Program-made: the position numbers and the translations under genes
Shown: in pieces, positions 29,123 through 37,400 of the stretch
Position numbering within the stretch: position 1 is the first letter of the stretch
Layout: each line of letters starts with the position of its first letter
The notes under the pieces: generated by a model
Told to the model about the DNA's origin: nothing
What the model saw: the letters and a program-made list of their open reading frames with translations, nothing else
Database searches by the model: none
NCBI RefSeq assembly: GCF_902459745.1
Contig: NZ_CABPSJ010000001.1
Location: 868,001 to 932,000, forward strand
Direction of reading: 5' to 3'
DNA: 64,000 nucleotides
DNA from: Pandoraea communis
GTDB taxonomy: Bacteria > Pseudomonadota > Gammaproteobacteria > Burkholderiales > Burkholderiaceae

Positions 29123-29971
29123 CTATTTCATCGTGTCCAGATGACGCAGGAACGCCTCGCCGTCCTTGCGGCCCAGCGCGAATGCCGGGCCCATCATGTC
29201 GGGGCGCGTGTAATCCCAACTGGAAATCGGTACGGGCACGCTTGGCTGCACATATAGCCGGTCTTGTCCGCCGTGATGCTGCGTGAAGATCTGCGGACGC
29301 GGATAGCGCCGCGTCACCAGCACAAGCACCTGGCCGGGCGTGGCATCGAGCGCGTCGACGGGCACGTTGTCGACCATGCCGCCATCGAGCACGGCCCGCC
29401 CGTCGCGACGGAGAATCGGTGTGAACGGCGGCGTACAGGACGATTGCAGCATCAGATCGGCCAGATCCCCGGTGGACCGGCAATCCTGCGCGCGCACGAA
29501 TTCGGGAGTGAAGCCAAGCCGGCGGGCGAGCGTCGGATGCAGCGTACGACGCACGTGCTTGTCGATGTTGTAGGCCACCAGCGCTGCCGCCGTGGCCGTG
29601 CGCGGCCCGAGCCAGCGCGGGATGTGCGACACGCCGACGCGAATCTCCGGCCCGGCGGCGAGCTTGTCGAGCTGGCCCTCATAAATGTCGAGCAGCGCCT
29701 GCCGGTAGATGCGGTAATGCGGAAACACCCGCTCACGGCGCAGCAGGTTGCCCCAGTAGGCGTTCTTGCGATTGTTCGCGAGTGCCCGCCGGTAATAGTC
29801 CATCACCCAGTCCGACTCGCGCATGTGCAGCATGCACGCGGTGGCGGCACCGGCCGATATCCCGGTGATGACGCGCGGGCGCAGCGGCACCTCGCGCGCG
29901 ACGCGCTCCCAGAATCCCGCCTGCCACCAGCAACGGTTGCCGCCGCCGGCGAATACGATCTGATCGAACAC
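29123..29971 (-). CDS. Patatin-like phospholipase
   Basis: 282-residue lipid acyl hydrolase. Oxyanion-hole glycines GGGN at 9-12, nucleophile Ser39 in GISAG, and catalytic Asp196 in DGG form the patatin Ser-Asp dyad. No signal peptide or membrane helix is visible, so a cytosolic or membrane-surface enzyme is likely. Substrate unknown. It reads in the same direction as the thioesterase gene 56 bases upstream and may share its transcript. Confidence 0.9.
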   Translation of the reverse strand: MFDQIVFAGGGNRCWWQAGFWERVAREVPLRPRVITGISAGAATACMLHMRESDWVMDYYRRALANNRKNAYWGNLLRRERVFPHYRIYRQALLDIYEGQLDKLAAGPEIRVGVSHIPRWLGPRTATAAALVAYNIDKHVRRTLHPTLARRLGFTPEFVRAQDCRSTGDLADLMLQSSCTPPFTPILRRDGRAVLDGGMVDNVPVDALDATPGQVLVLVTRRYPRPQIFTQHHGGQDRLYVQPSVPVPISSWDYTRPDMMGPAFALGRKDGEAFLRHLDTMK

Positions 29972-30027
29972 CTGGCCCCCTTCGGTGATATCGCGTTATC
30001 GACGTTGAGCGTCTTGCAACGGTGCGC

Positions 30028-30429
30028 TCAAAGCAGCGCGTAGGTCGTGGTGGCGTGCACCGCCATCTTGCCCGACGCATCGAGAATCTCGATCTCGCCG
30101 AACACCAGATTCTTGCCGCGACGCAGAATCCGCGCGATCACGCGCAAATCGCCCTCGGCCACCGGACGCATGAACTGCGTGTTGAGCGTGACGGTCGTCA
30201 TTGGCTGGAAACCGCCAAGCGAGGCCGAGAGCGCCACCACCATGGCCGTGTCGGCCACGGCCATGAAGACCTGTCCGCAGATGACGCCGCCGCCATGTTT
30301 GAACGCGGCGTCGAACGGCAATCGCAATTCGCTTTGTTCCGGCCCGGTCGCCTCCACTTGCAGATTGAGTTGTCGCACCCACGGCGCGACGAGTTCATCG
30401 AGCATCTTCTGCGCCTGCACCCGCTCCAT
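30028..30429 (-). CDS. PaaI-type hotdog thioesterase
   Basis: 133-residue hotdog-fold protein. The segment FDAAFKHGGGVICGQVFMAVADTAM holds the His-Gly-Gly and acidic residue typical of PaaI-like acyl-CoA thioesterases. Substrate unknown. The ATG at 30427-30429 is preceded by GGAGGGGCGGG, a strong ribosome-binding site; longer in-frame forms to 30495 are unlikely. Confidence 0.87.
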   Translation of the reverse strand: MERVQAQKMLDELVAPWVRQLNLQVEATGPEQSELRLPFDAAFKHGGGVICGQVFMAVADTAMVVALSASLGGFQPMTTVTLNTQFMRPVAEGDLRVIARILRRGKNLVFGEIEILDASGKMAVHATTTYALL

Positions 30430-30471
30430 CCCGCCCCTCCTCCAAGTTCGTTGTGACGCCGATGATAGCCC

Positions 30472-30507
30472 CAAAACAACAGCGCCACCCGGCAAAGGGT
30501 GGCGCTG
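30472..30507 (-). terminator. Rho-independent terminator of the 30541-31128 gene
   Basis: Minus-strand stem of 11 perfect pairs (arms 30497-30507 and 30480-30490, loop of 6) followed by TTGTTTTGG, 34 bases after the stop of the upstream gene. Confidence 0.88.
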
Positions 30508-30540
30508 GCGTCATGCGCGTGATCCGCAATCAGCGGCAAC

Positions 30541-31128
30541 TCATCCGTTCGTCTTGTCCTGATGAATTCGCTCGCTTTGATGATTTTCGCGATGCTGGAT
30601 ACCGGCCTGCTCGCCCTTGCTCACATGACCGTTCTTGCCCGCGTGCGCTTCGGCGGTGTCGACATGGGCCTGCCCGCGCTCAAGACTACCGGCCTGGCGA
30701 TTATTCAACGTGCCGGCGGCCTGTCCCTGAGCGATGCGCTTTTCCTGGTTGACGTTACGTTGCACGTCGGCCTGCATGCGCTCCGACGACTTCGACGTGG
30801 GATTCACCACCTGACCGTTGTGCTTGAGCTGATCGATCTTCGCGCTTTCCTTGTTCTGCGCGTTGGCGATGCGTGCCTTCTCGGCGGCGGTATCTCCCGT
30901 GTGAGCGGCATGGGCTTGCATGCGGTCGATCTTCGCCTCGCCCTTCTCGATGCTCGACGCTTCCTTGGTCGTCAGTTGACCGCTCTTCAGTCCGTTCTCG
31001 ACGCGCTGCTGTTGATGGATGTCGCGCGCCGTCTCGGTGGTGGTGCTTTGCGCAAACGCCTGCGAGGCGAACACACCGCCGAGGGCAACCGTCACGGCAC
31101 TCAGAATCAGCGTTTTACGAACATTCAT
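30541..31128 (-). CDS. Exported protein with internal duplication, unknown function
   Basis: 195-residue protein. Residues 1-27 form a signal peptide (SQAFAQ cleavage site). The mature part is hydrophilic and helical, and two copies of a roughly 38-residue unit are visible at about 37-74 and 126-163: each has Q-x(2)-R-[VI], a small-residue turn, then S-[IL]-E-[KR]-G-[EQ]-A and an acidic, Ala/His-rich end. I do not recognise a named function; similar duplicated small exported proteins occur in Burkholderiaceae. The ATG 31128 gives the signal peptide; a longer frame to 31176 does not. It has its own terminator. Confidence 0.8.
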   Translation of the reverse strand: MNVRKTLILSAVTVALGGVFASQAFAQSTTTETARDIHQQQRVENGLKSGQLTTKEASSIEKGEAKIDRMQAHAAHTGDTAAEKARIANAQNKESAKIDQLKHNGQVVNPTSKSSERMQADVQRNVNQEKRIAQGQAAGTLNNRQAGSLERGQAHVDTAEAHAGKNGHVSKGEQAGIQHRENHQSERIHQDKTNG

Positions 31129-31512
31129 GATGGAATCCTTATTGACTTTGGCTGTGCTTTCGAAATGCCCGGACACGATCGGGTGGATACGTGTTCGGGG
31201 AACCGGCGGGACCGGGGCCGTTGGCGGGCTTGCCAGCGAATGACCGTGTCCTTATGCGGATTAACGGGGCGCGCGAGCGTCGCGCCGACAGCCGTCGTGT
31301 AACCGGGCAGTCCGAAAAGTAACGGCTTGTAATCCGCGCGCCGGGTCCGGGGCGGGCTATGTCCCTGAAATCGCTCAGACAGTCACAGACAGCGCCGTAA
31401 CGATTTGATACAGTGGTGCCCATTTGGCCGGCACGCCCTGCCGCAGAGCGTGCCACCCCGTTCCCCCTCAGTCCCCATCCGCGAACAAGCGAGTCAAGAA
31501 GGAGCCTTCCCC
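31129..31512. other. Divergent intergenic region before doxX
   Basis: 384 bases without a supported gene. An imperfect hairpin (CCCGGACACG near 31181 with CGTGTTCGGG near 31191-31200) and GC-rich dyads are present. No convincing promoter pair was seen for either flanking gene. Confidence 0.4.
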
Positions 31513-31920
31513 ATGCAGAGCACCAGAGACGACCTCGGCAAACTCATCCTGCGCCTTACCCTCGGCATCCTGCTGCTATTTCACGGCGTCAGCAAAGTGA
31601 TCAACGGCGTCGGTTTCATCGAGGGCATGGTGACTTCGCACGGCCTGCCGAGTTTCCTCGCCTACGGCGCCTACCTGGGTGAAGTGCTCGCGCCGGTGCT
31701 GCTGATTCTCGGCGTGCTCACCCGTCTGGGCGGCCTGCTCGTCGTGTGCAACATGCTTGTCGCCTTCTCACTGGTCCACCTGAGTCAACTGGGCGATCTC
31801 TCGAAGACCGGCGGCTGGGCGCTGGAACTGCAAGGCTTCTATCTGCTCGCGGGCCTTTGCGTGATTCTCTTCGGTGCCGGCCGCTACAGCGTGTCCGGTG
31901 GCCGTGGCACCTGGGACTGA
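31513..31920 (+). CDS. DoxX-family membrane protein
   Basis: 135-residue inner-membrane protein with four predicted helices (about 12-30, 45-68, 72-92, 105-122) and the LILRLTLGILLLFHGVSKV opening typical of DoxX/SURF4-like proteins. Members are linked to thiosulfate:quinone oxidoreductase or redox balance, but the role here is unknown. A strong ribosome-binding site (AAGAAGGAG) precedes ATG 31513; upstream in-frame sequence to 31405 is not membrane-like. Confidence 0.87.
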   Translation: MQSTRDDLGKLILRLTLGILLLFHGVSKVINGVGFIEGMVTSHGLPSFLAYGAYLGEVLAPVLLILGVLTRLGGLLVVCNMLVAFSLVHLSQLGDLSKTGGWALELQGFYLLAGLCVILFGAGRYSVSGGRGTWD

Positions 31921-32051
31921 TCGGAGGCCGGAGACCAGCTAACGTCGCCCATCGGGAACCGGCCGCCGGGCGCGGCGTTGCGCCGGCGGTCGTGACGGCC
32001 CGCGCTTGCCGCCCTTCTCGATGGGCCGCAGGCGCGGGCCGAGTCGTTTCG

Positions 32052-32158
32052 GCGTATTGCATACGCGGGCGCCGGTAACGTCGGGTAATACAGCGGTTGC
32101 ACTTTGCAACTTGTTCCTCGTGGCGATGGCGTACTCTGAAACTGCCAATTCCGGCAGT
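32052..32158. repeat. Three perfect inverted repeats upstream of the Spy-like gene
   Basis: GCGTAT-TGC-ATACGC (32052-32066), GTTGCA-CTT-TGCAAC (32096-32110) and ACTGCC-AATTCC-GGCAGT (32141-32158) lie within 107 bases, the last ending 19 bases before the ATG. They may be operator sites or leader hairpins. Their arms differ, so they are probably not copies of one site. Confidence 0.45.
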
Positions 32159-32177
32159 ATCAACAGGAGTCAACACC

Positions 32178-32738
32178 ATGCGCAAACTGAAGATCGCCGC
32201 CGCGTCGGCAATCCTCGTCGCCACCTCGATGTTCGGCGTCGCCCATGCCGCAGACGCCACCGCGCCGGCCACGGGTCCGCATGCCGCCATGCACCCGATG
32301 CGCGGCGATCACGGTCCCTGGGGGCTCGGCGACATTCGCAAGCTGCACGATCAGCTCAAGCTCAACGCGCAGCAGGAACAAGCCTGGCAGCAGGCCGTGA
32401 ACACGTCGAAGCAGAACCACGACGCCATGCGCAAGAATGGCGAACAGTTCCATCAGATGATCGCGCAGGCGAAGGATCAGCAAGTGCTCGATCTGGCCGG
32501 CATGCGTGCCGCACGCGAAAAGGTATTCGATCAGAACCGTCAGCTTCACAGCCAAACGGAAGATGCCTGGCTGAACGTCTACAACGGGCTGAACAACGAT
32601 CAGAAGATCCTCGTGAGCAACGCCATCAAGGCGCGCTGGTCCAGGATGAAGACCTGGCACGACAAGGCAATGCAGCATCGCGGCCAGATGCCCATGGGTG
32701 CGCCGGCGATGCAAGCGCCGGCCGGTCAGGCGCAATAA
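32178..32738 (+). CDS. Spy/CpxP-like periplasmic protein (LTxxQ type)
   Basis: 186-residue exported protein: signal peptide to about residue 26 (AHA-AD), then an all-helical, Gln/Lys/Met-rich body. The LKLNAQQEQAWQQAV stretch near 55-70 resembles the LTxxQ motif of Spy/CpxP and periplasmic heavy-metal sensor relatives. These act as ATP-independent chaperones or stress feedback proteins. The Met/His/Pro-rich end (PMGAPAM) could bind metal. ATG 32178 follows an AACAGGAG ribosome-binding site. Confidence 0.82.
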   Translation: MRKLKIAAASAILVATSMFGVAHAADATAPATGPHAAMHPMRGDHGPWGLGDIRKLHDQLKLNAQQEQAWQQAVNTSKQNHDAMRKNGEQFHQMIAQAKDQQVLDLAGMRAAREKVFDQNRQLHSQTEDAWLNVYNGLNNDQKILVSNAIKARWSRMKTWHDKAMQHRGQMPMGAPAMQAPAGQAQ

Positions 32739-32794
32739 CCGCGTAAATACGAGGCCGGCGCCGCCGGCGCTCGACTGCCCGGCATATCGTGAGA

Positions 32795-32833
32795 CGCCCG
32801 CCCCCTGCCGTCGTGCAGGGCCGGGCGTTTTTT
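32795..32833 (+). terminator. Rho-independent terminator of the Spy-like gene
   Basis: GC-rich stem CGCCCG...CCCTG / CAGGG...CGGGCG with a small bulge, followed by six T residues at 32828-32833. Confidence 0.88.
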
Positions 32834-32922
32834 ATTAACGCGAGCATGCCCGCCGGCGCGAGTCCGTCGACCCAGGCGTCGACTGCGCGGGTTTCGGCTG
32901 GCGATATTGGCGATCCGGCTTG

Positions 32923-32940
32923 CGTCATATCGATATGACG
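32923..32940. promoter_or_regulatory. Perfect 18-base palindrome, possible operator
   Basis: CGTCATATCGATATGACG is fully self-complementary and AT-rich in a GC-rich setting, 133 bases upstream of the SsuA-like gene. It looks like a dimeric-regulator site; the regulator is unknown. Confidence 0.5.
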
Positions 32941-33073
32941 GCGGCCTCGCTATGCAAAGACGAATCGCTTATTGGCGCGAGCGGCTGGCATCGCGATACA
33001 AGAAGGAATCACTTGCCTTGCATGCCCGGCGCTTTCGCCGCGTTGTCACGACTTTCAGCACTCTCGCTTCGCC

Positions 33074-34138
33074 ATGTCCCGTCAGATCGATTGCCTCCTG
33101 CCCGCCCAAACGCATCGCGTCTCCGAAACGGCACCGCCATATCCTCAGCGCCGCCGCTTTCTTCAGCGCGCAGGGACGGCGATGTTCGCGGGGGGCGCCG
33201 TGCATGTCTTCGGTGCCGCGAGCGCATTGACACTCGGTGACGATGCCCGTGCGGCCACCTCGCCGCTCACAATGCGCATTGGCTATCAGAAGTCGTCGAC
33301 GCTCATCGTGCTGGCCAAGGCACGCGGCACGCTGGCGCACGCGCTCGCGCCGCACAACGTCACGCTCACGTGGCACGAGTTCACGAGCGGGCTACCGCTG
33401 CTCGAGGCGCTCAACGTCGGGAGCATCGATTTTTCGGCCGACGTGGCCGATACGGTGCCGGTGTTCGCACAGGCCGCGGGCGCGCGCATCGCCTATGTCG
33501 CGCGCGAGACGCCCTCGCCGGATGCCGAAGCGATTCTGGTGCCGCAAAACTCGCCGATCAAGACGCTCGCGGATCTCAAGGGCAAGCGCATTGCCGTGAC
33601 CAAGGGCGCAGGTGTGCATTACCTGCTGATCGCGGCGTTACAAAGCGTAAGTCTGCGTATCAACGACGTGCAGCCGGCCTACCTCACGCCCGCGGACGCA
33701 CGCGCGGCGTTCGCCAGTGGCAACGTCGACGCCTGGGTGACGTGGGACCCCTTCCTGGCGGGCATCGAGCGTCAAGACAAGGTGCGCACGCTGACGAGCG
33801 CGCGCGGGCTCGCGGGCTATCAACGCTACTACCTCGCGACCCCCGCGTTTGCCCGCGATCACGACGCCGTGCTGCGCGAGGTTTATCGGACATTGCGCGA
33901 GACAGGTCAGTGGGTACGTGCTAACCCGCGCGATGCCGCAGCGCAGCTCGCCCCCCTCTGGGGACTGGATACCGCCACGGTCGAAGCCGCCAACAGGCGC
34001 CGCAGCTACGACGTGCAACCGGTGGTGCGCGACGCCATCGCCGAGCAGCAGCGCATTGCCGACGCCTTCACGCAAGCGGGTCTGCTGCCCAGACGGGTCG
34101 ACGCCGCCGATGCCACCTTCTGGCAACCGCCGGCCTGA
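33074..34138 (+). CDS. SsuA-like aliphatic sulfonate binding protein, Tat-exported
   Basis: 354-residue periplasmic binding protein of the SsuA/NitT/TauT family. A twin-arginine-type signal (RRRFLQRAG at about 25-33 and a hydrophobic stretch) precedes a mature domain starting LTMRIGYQKSS. Diagnostic segments: EFTSGLPLLEALNVGSIDF and KGKRIAVTKGAGVHYLL. The ligand is probably an organosulfonate or similar sulfur source. No ABC permease or ATPase gene adjoins it, so it is an orphan here and would rely on a transporter encoded elsewhere. ATG 33074 gives the Tat signal; a frame to 32972 does not improve it. Confidence 0.87.
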   Translation: MSRQIDCLLPAQTHRVSETAPPYPQRRRFLQRAGTAMFAGGAVHVFGAASALTLGDDARAATSPLTMRIGYQKSSTLIVLAKARGTLAHALAPHNVTLTWHEFTSGLPLLEALNVGSIDFSADVADTVPVFAQAAGARIAYVARETPSPDAEAILVPQNSPIKTLADLKGKRIAVTKGAGVHYLLIAALQSVSLRINDVQPAYLTPADARAAFASGNVDAWVTWDPFLAGIERQDKVRTLTSARGLAGYQRYYLATPAFARDHDAVLREVYRTLRETGQWVRANPRDAAAQLAPLWGLDTATVEAANRRRSYDVQPVVRDAIAEQQRIADAFTQAGLLPRRVDAADATFWQPPA

Positions 34139-34473
34139 GCGCTGCGACACGCGGCGCAATACCTAGCAAAACTGATAGTTCGGTCAGGAAAGCGTCGCCA
34201 TGGCGTAATTCCCACAATATCGTGTGAATTTCTCAGGTATTCCCAACGGAATTCATACACGTGTTTATACTTCAGTATGTAATACCTGAAGCATTCGGCC
34301 GGAGCCCCCCCGGAACGGCCTTGGCGTCTCGCCAGATTGCCGACTCGGCGCCGACGGCAGCCCCTCGCTGCCTTCCGGAAACGTCGGTCTGGTTCGACGA
34401 CATCATGAAATTCGCACACCGGTGCAACACGTAAAAGTGTGCGCCGGTGTTGCCTATTCGCCGTCCAGGGATA
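34139..34473. other. Leader and control region of the BTAD regulator
   Basis: 335 bases without a gene. It holds an AT-rich stretch (about 34185-34290) with inverted repeat TCAGGTATT (34233-34241) / AATACCTGA (34281-34289) and CTTCAG/CTGAAG (34270-34291), and a block of overlapping, mutually exclusive stems at 34413-34453 just before the start codon. Confidence 0.45.
34413..34453 (+). promoter_or_regulatory. Overlapping alternative hairpins before the BTAD regulator start
   Basis: CGCACAC (34413-34419) can pair with GTGTGCG (34437-34443), while GCAACAC (34424-34430) can pair with GTGTTGC (34447-34453), and CACCGG (34417-34422) with CCGGTG (34444-34449). The stems interlock, so only some can form at once. 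The block ends 20 bases before ATG 34474 and could affect translation or transcription. Confidence 0.4.
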
Positions 34474-37400
34474 ATGCAAGTCACCAGATCGCTCTACCTG
34501 CTCGGACCGATGCGGGTCGAAAAAGGCAAACAGGCATGCGCCGTGAAATACACGAAAGCGCGCGGGCTGTTGGCCTATCTCGCGCTTCAACCGGGCTATC
34601 ACACACGCGGCGCACTCGCCGACCTCTTCTGGCCGGATGAAGACGGCCAGGGCGGTCGCGACAAACTCAAGCGCATGCTCTTTCACCTGCGCGACACGCT
34701 CGGCGACGAACTCTTCGAATCGGATCGCCAAGTCGTGCGCTTGCGTCCCGAGACGGGCCTGTGGATCGACGCCCACGTCTTCGCGAACATGATCGAGCAG
34801 GCCGATCGCACGCTCGACGGCGTCACGGGTCTGGATCTGGCGGCGCATCTCCAACATCTGGCCGATGCCGTCGCCCTTTACCAGGGGCCTTTCCTGCACG
34901 GCCTGTCGGTACGCGACACGCCCGATCTCGAGCAATGGATCGAGTTGCAACGCGACGAATACCAGCGTCGGCGCGTCTTCGGCGAACGACTGCTCGCCGA
35001 CGGCTACGCCCGTCTGGGCGATCTCGATCAGGCACTCGCTCACGCACGACAGCTCGTGGCGCTCGCCCCGTTCGACGAATCGTGCTGGCAGTGCCTGCTT
35101 GCACTGCTGCTGCGCGCGGGACGTCGCGACGAGGCCGAAACCGAATACCGCCGCTTGTGCGACATCCTGCGCGAAGAACTTGATGAGACGCCCGGCGCGG
35201 CGCTCACGCAGTTGCTGGAAACACCACCCGCGCGAATGGAACAGCGCGCCACGGGGCCCGAGCGCCGCCAATTGACGGTCGTGGCCATCGAACTCGCGCC
35301 CAACGGCATCGACGATCCCGATCAACTCGTGGGTGTGATGCGCCCGCCACTCGTGCAATGTGAAACGATCCTGCGTCAGTCGTGGGGCTACACGATGCGC
35401 ACGCCAACCGGCGGCCTGCTCGGCTATTTCGGATATCCCACCGCACTGGAAGGCGCCGGACGCCACGCCGTCGAAGCCGCCATGCGCTGCGTGCAGGCAA
35501 GCACCGCACGCGTGGGCATCGGTGTGGGCGTTCACACCGGACTCGTCATCAGTTCGGTCGCCGACGACAGCCCCGACACCGGCGGGCGCGTCTCACGCTC
35601 CGCAACGCAGTTGGCCGACATGGCGCTGCCCGGCGAAGTGGTGATCTGCGATGCCACGCAGCGCCTCATCGGTGTCGCCATCGCGACCACGCCCCATGGC
35701 AGTGTGCGCGAGCGCCATGCGAATCGAGATATCCCGGTGTTTCGGGTCAATCCCGACCCCACCCCGGAGCGCCGCTCGCGCCGGCGTGCGGCCATGCTCT
35801 TCGGCCGCGATGCGGCGCTGGCCGAACTCGCCCGTGCACACGCGGCCATGCGCGACGCCGCTACCGGTCAGGGCACGCTCGCGCTGGTGATCGGCGAGGC
35901 CGGTATCGGCAAGACGGCGCTGGTGCGTCATTTCATCGAAACGCGCGGCCTGCGCGCGATCGATCTGGCCTGCGCACAAGACGGCGCGGGCACGCCGTTC
36001 CATCCGATTGCCCGCTGGCTGCGCACGCAGTCCGCAGCCGACGCCTCGCAACTCCCGCAACCCGCCCTGCTCGCGCATCGGCGCCTGCGAGCGCTATTCG
36101 ACATGCACGCCGACGGCAACGTGCCGCACGCGTGGAAGCAGGTCGTGCTCGACGAAGCCCCCGCCCTGCTCGCCGCGCTGCTACCCGACGGCGGTGTGCT
36201 GATGCTCGACGACGCCCACTGGACCGATCCGTCCACGCAGGAATTGCTCGCGCTCATGGCGGAAAATCCGCCGCGCGGCCGTCTGTTGGTCGTATGCGCG
36301 CGCCCCGAATTCGAGCTGCCATGGCATCACACGGTGAGCTTGTGCCGCATCGACCTGGCGCCGCTCGATGCGGGCGCCGCCGCCTCCATCGTGCGCGCGG
36401 CGACGCCACGCGTGGCGCTGCCGGCGGCCATGCGCGAGCGCATCGTGCATCTCGCCGAAGGGGTACCGTTGTTCCTGCAAGAGCTGGCGCGGGCTACCGC
36501 CGCACAGCAAGGCGGACGCGGTCCGGTCGGCGCCATGCCGATGCCGGCCAGCCTTCAGGAATTGATGATGGCGCGCATCGACGCCGCCGGCAGCGCGAAG
36601 CCAGTGGCTCACTTTGCGTCGTGCCTCGGCCCGGAGTTTCAGGCCGACGTACTCGCCGTCGCAAGCGGACGTTCGATGGCGCTCGTCGAGCGCGCGCTCG
36701 ACACGCTCGTTGCCTGCGCCCTCGTGCAACGTCAGGACAGTGGCCGCTACGTCTTCCGTCACGCGCTGCTGCACAAGGCCGCCTACGATGCGCAGCCGCA
36801 GGAACGCCGTCAGGATGCGCACCGCCGGATCGCGCTCGCCATGCGCGAGCACGACGCGTCGGCCGTGCAGACCGAGCCCGAAGTGCTTGCCTGGCATTTC
36901 CGTCAGGCCGACGAGCCGCAGGCGGCCATCGAGCACTACCGTCTTGCAGGCGAATTCGCGACGGGGCGCCAGGCATTCCGTGAAGCGTGCGCGCACTATC
37001 AAAGTGCACTGGATGTCTTGCGGCAGACGGGCGCCAACGCCCAGACCGCGCAGCAGGAATTGCAATTGCGCATGGCGCTCGGCGTGCCGCTCGTCTCGCT
37101 GCATGGTTATGGCTCGGAGCCTGCGCGTCACAATTTCGAAACGGCGCTCGCGCTCGCGCAGCCGATGGGCGACGCCATCGCGCTGTTCCCTGTCTACTGG
37201 GGGCTGTGGCTCGGCTCCAGTTCGTGGAGCGACTTCGATCGAAGCATCGACCTTGCCCGCAAACTCATCCTCATCGCCGAACAGGCCGATACCGGGCCGT
37301 TGCTCGCACACGCGTACTACGCGCTGGGCAACAGCCTGTGCTGCTACGGCGACTTCAACGGTGCGGTAACGGCGCTGGAAACCGGGCTCGCGCATTACCG

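Larger units (their letters stand above)
32739..33073. other. Intergenic region between Spy-like and SsuA-like genes
   Basis: 335 bases. It holds the Spy-gene terminator (32795-32833) and a perfect 18-base palindrome at 32923-32940 about 130 bases before the SsuA-like start. No gene is supported. Confidence 0.5.

Noticed and set aside
31718-32290. 190-codon minus-strand frame over doxX and the Spy-like leader
   Set aside because: Antisense to doxX, crosses the Spy-like gene start, Arg/Pro-rich and featureless.
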